This document shows, piece after piece, positions 62,366 through 64,000 of a DNA stretch of 64,000 nt; the first letter of the stretch is position 1, and every line of letters begins with the position of its first letter. The DNA is from Streptomyces sp. P3 (GTDB lineage: Bacteria > Actinomycetota > Actinomycetes > Streptomycetales > Streptomycetaceae). Location of the stretch: positions 5,146,001 to 5,210,000 of the forward strand of contig NZ_CP028369.1 of NCBI RefSeq assembly GCF_003032475.1, in the 5' to 3' direction. Made by a program: the position numbers and the translations under genes. Under the pieces are notes generated by a model. The model did no database searches. It saw nothing but the letters and a program-made list of their open reading frames with translations, and was not told the origin of the DNA.

Positions 62366-63018
62366 CCACCGTTCTGATCGTCGACGACCAGGCGTTGCAG
62401 CGCCTCGGGTTCAGCATGCTCATGGAACAGCACCCTGACCTGACCGTGGTCGGCGAGGCCACCCACGGCGCGGAGGCCGTCCGCATGACCGCCGAACTGC
62501 ACCCCGACGTCGTCCTGATGGACATCCGGATGCCCGGCATGGACGGCATCGAGGCCACCCGCCGCATCGTGGAGTCCGGGGGCCGCTCCCGCGTGCTGGT
62601 GCTGACGACGTTCGACCTCGACGAGTACGCGTACGACGCGCTGCGCGCCGGTGCGAGCGGGTTCCTGCTCAAGGACGCCCTGCCCGACGAACTGGTCGCG
62701 GGCATCAGAGCGGTGGCCGCAGGGGACGCCGTCATCTCGCCGGGACTGACCCGCAAGCTCATCGACGCCTTCAGCAACCGCCTGCCCGGTCACACCGGGG
62801 ACCAGGAGCGGCGCCTCGCCGTGCTCACCGAACGCGAGCGTGAGGTCCTCACCGCCGTCGCCGGCGGCTACAGCAACTCCGAGGTCGCCGAGCACCTCCA
62901 CCTTGCCGAGACCACCGTCAAGTCGCACGTCAGCCGCATCCTCGCCAAGATCGGCGCCCGGGACCGCGTGCAGGCCGTCATCTTCGCCTACGACGCGGGA
63001 CTGGTCCGGCCCGCCTGA
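62362..63018 (+). CDS. NarL/LuxR-type response regulator
   Basis: A 218-residue regulator. The receiver domain has acidic residues VDDQ (D9/D10 region), the phosphoacceptor in VVLMDIRMPGMDG (about D54), T in VLTTFDLDEYAYDAL and K in GFLLKDALP. The C-terminal LuxR helix-turn-helix (about 150-210) reads LTEREREVLTAVAGGYSNSE and ETTVKSHVSRILAKIGARDR. It is translationally coupled to the sensor kinase. The twin GGTACC operators upstream of the transporter and esterase are a candidate target, by proximity only. Confidence 0.95.
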   Translation: MTTVLIVDDQALQRLGFSMLMEQHPDLTVVGEATHGAEAVRMTAELHPDVVLMDIRMPGMDGIEATRRIVESGGRSRVLVLTTFDLDEYAYDALRAGASGFLLKDALPDELVAGIRAVAAGDAVISPGLTRKLIDAFSNRLPGHTGDQERRLAVLTEREREVLTAVAGGYSNSEVAEHLHLAETTVKSHVSRILAKIGARDRVQAVIFAYDAGLVRPA

Positions 63019-63178
63019 ACGCGCTCGTCCCGTCGGCCACGGCGACGCCGAGCCCCGCCCCGGCCCTCTCCCGCAACTCGTCGCCGTCGGCCCGACGCTG
63101 TCGACGACGGCCCCCTCGGACGGGGCGGGAAGCCGGCCGGCACACTGCCGGGCGGCCCCCGCCGTGTCCGGGCGTCGC

Positions 63179-63874
63179 TCAGCCGAGGCGGCGGACCACC
63201 GCCTCGGCGACCGCCCTGGCGCTGCCCGGGTTCTGCCCGGTGATCAGGCGGTCGTCCTCGACGACGTGGGTGTCGAAGGGCTTCGCCGCGACGCTGTACC
63301 GCGCGCCGAGTTCCTTCAGCCGGTCCTCGAGGCTGTAGGGGACGGCGTCGGCGCGCTGGGCGAGTTCCTCCTCCCGCCAGGAGAAGCCGGTGACGTTCCT
63401 GCCCTTCACCAGGGGTTCGCCGTCGCTCAGGGTGACGTCGAGCAGACCGCACGGGCCGTGGCAGACCGCCGACACGATCCGGCCGCTCTCGTGGAAGCGG
63501 GCGATGAGCGTCTCCAGGGCCCGGCTCTGGTGGAAGTCGAACATCACGCCGTGACCGCCGGTCAGGTAGACGGCGTCGTAGTCGTCGACGTCGACCTCGC
63601 TCACGGCGACGACGTTCCGCAGCGTGTCCATGAACGCGCGGTCGGCGTACCGCTTGTCGGTGCCCAGGTCGCCGAGGACGTTGTGGGCGAGGCTCTCCGG
63701 GTCGAGCGGCACGGCACCGCCCTCGATGCTCGCGACGGTGAGCTCGAAGCCCGCCTGTTCGGCGACGTCGTAGAAGTGGGTCAGCTCGCCCAGCCAGAGA
63801 CCGGTGCGGTAGCCGACCTTCTCGTACTCGCCGGTGCTGGTGACGATGATGAGAATGCGCTTCGTGGGGGACAT
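63179..63874 (-). CDS. DJ-1/PfpI-family protein (class I glutamine amidotransferase-like, Hsp31 type)
   Basis: A 231-residue cytoplasmic protein. The nucleophile elbow is SAVCHGPCGLLD (Cys about residue 135 followed by His), with the preceding VYLTGGHGVMFDF and a conserved Glu early in the chain. This is the pattern of Hsp31/glyoxalase III-like DJ-1 proteins, which convert methylglyoxal to lactate or repair glycated proteins. The ATG at 63874 has GAAGGAC upstream. It diverges from the next gene, beyond the window. Confidence 0.9.
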   Translation of the reverse strand: MSPTKRILIIVTSTGEYEKVGYRTGLWLGELTHFYDVAEQAGFELTVASIEGGAVPLDPESLAHNVLGDLGTDKRYADRAFMDTLRNVVAVSEVDVDDYDAVYLTGGHGVMFDFHQSRALETLIARFHESGRIVSAVCHGPCGLLDVTLSDGEPLVKGRNVTGFSWREEELAQRADAVPYSLEDRLKELGARYSVAAKPFDTHVVEDDRLITGQNPGSARAVAEAVVRRLG

Positions 63875-63989
63875 CCGTGTCCTTCTGTTCTGAGGGTCGG
63901 GGCCGCCGTGCGGAGATCTGCGGCCCCGTGCGCGGCCTCACCGGCGACACCAGGTCGGAGCGCTGTTCCCTTCGGGCCCGTACCACGAT

Positions 63990-64000
63990 AGGAGGTGATC
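63990..64000 (+). promoter_or_regulatory. Perfect Shine-Dalgarno sequence of the next gene
   Basis: AGGAGGTGATC at the window edge is complementary over 11 nt to the 16S rRNA 3' end. CACGAT just before it is -10-like, so the transcript may be nearly leaderless before this site. A plus-strand gene must start within about 10 bp past the window. Confidence 0.7.

Noticed and set aside
63990..64000. Possible rRNA-related sequence (complement of the 16S 3' end)
   Set aside because: Eleven bases complementary to the anti-Shine-Dalgarno are simply a strong ribosome site; no other rRNA sequence is nearby.

Overview
The window is from a Streptomyces chromosome or a very close relative. GC content is very high, GTG starts and ATGA/GTGA overlaps are common, terminators are long GC-rich hairpins, and a complete whiE-type spore-pigment polyketide cluster is present. 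I see no tRNA, rRNA, insertion sequence, integrase or CRISPR array. Function calls rest on motifs read by eye and on memory of the families; no database search was run.

1-9.5 kb: a methyltransferase-Nudix fusion, an AhpD-like protein, a secreted GH16 beta-glucanase with a ricin-type lectin domain, a membrane-tethered sigma factor with a His-rich tail, a DUF6629 membrane protein, a STAS/MEDS-kinase pair, and the FAD hydroxylase of the pigment pathway. 9.6-17.6 kb: a His-rich surface protein and a class F sortase sit between that hydroxylase and the pigment operon (ORFI, cupin, KS, CLF, ACP, aromatase, cyclase). A perfect hairpin and a convergent O-methyltransferase follow. A second copy of the surface protein, with its upstream and downstream flanks conserved, lies at 33.2-33.9 kb.

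17.7-28.2 kb: a secreted beta-helix protein, an orphan nitrate/nitrite-sensing-domain kinase, and a sugar ABC operon (binding lipoprotein, single-domain ATPase, permease). Divergent from that operon is a SpoIIE-type phosphatase translationally coupled to a second, paralogous sugar-binding lipoprotein. 28.2-40.8 kb: a zinc-ribbon protein, a beta-propeller protein, a PBP4-type carboxypeptidase, an unknown membrane protein, a small DUF6355-like secreted protein, three alpha/beta hydrolases, a TIGR01777 epimerase behind a perfect 20-bp palindrome, and a Tat-exported amino-acid oxidase.

41-54 kb: a secreted amidohydrolase with a discoidin domain, a TetR regulator, two head-to-head SpoIIE phosphatases, a FUSC-family protein, two proteins of unknown function, and a fuconolactonase-like amidohydrolase preceded by a 13-codon mini-ORF. 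54-64 kb: remains of a Tat-exported gene, a GH30 glycosidase with a lectin domain, an esterase and an MMPL transporter diverging from matched promoter/operator copies, a fragment of an AI-2E-type transporter, a DesK/NarL-type two-component pair, and a DJ-1/PfpI protein. The window ends on a perfect Shine-Dalgarno sequence for the next gene.

Three themes stand out. First, cell-surface and sporulation functions: pigment, sortase with its likely substrates, and the carboxypeptidase. Second, partner-switching signalling: three SpoIIE phosphatases, two with a fused kinase domain, plus one STAS/kinase pair. Third, polysaccharide use: GH16, GH30, the sugar ABC system and the fuconolactonase. The most promising unexplained elements are the duplicated GMHTG-motif surface proteins with the sortase, and the sugar-binding lipoprotein coupled to a SpoIIE phosphatase.
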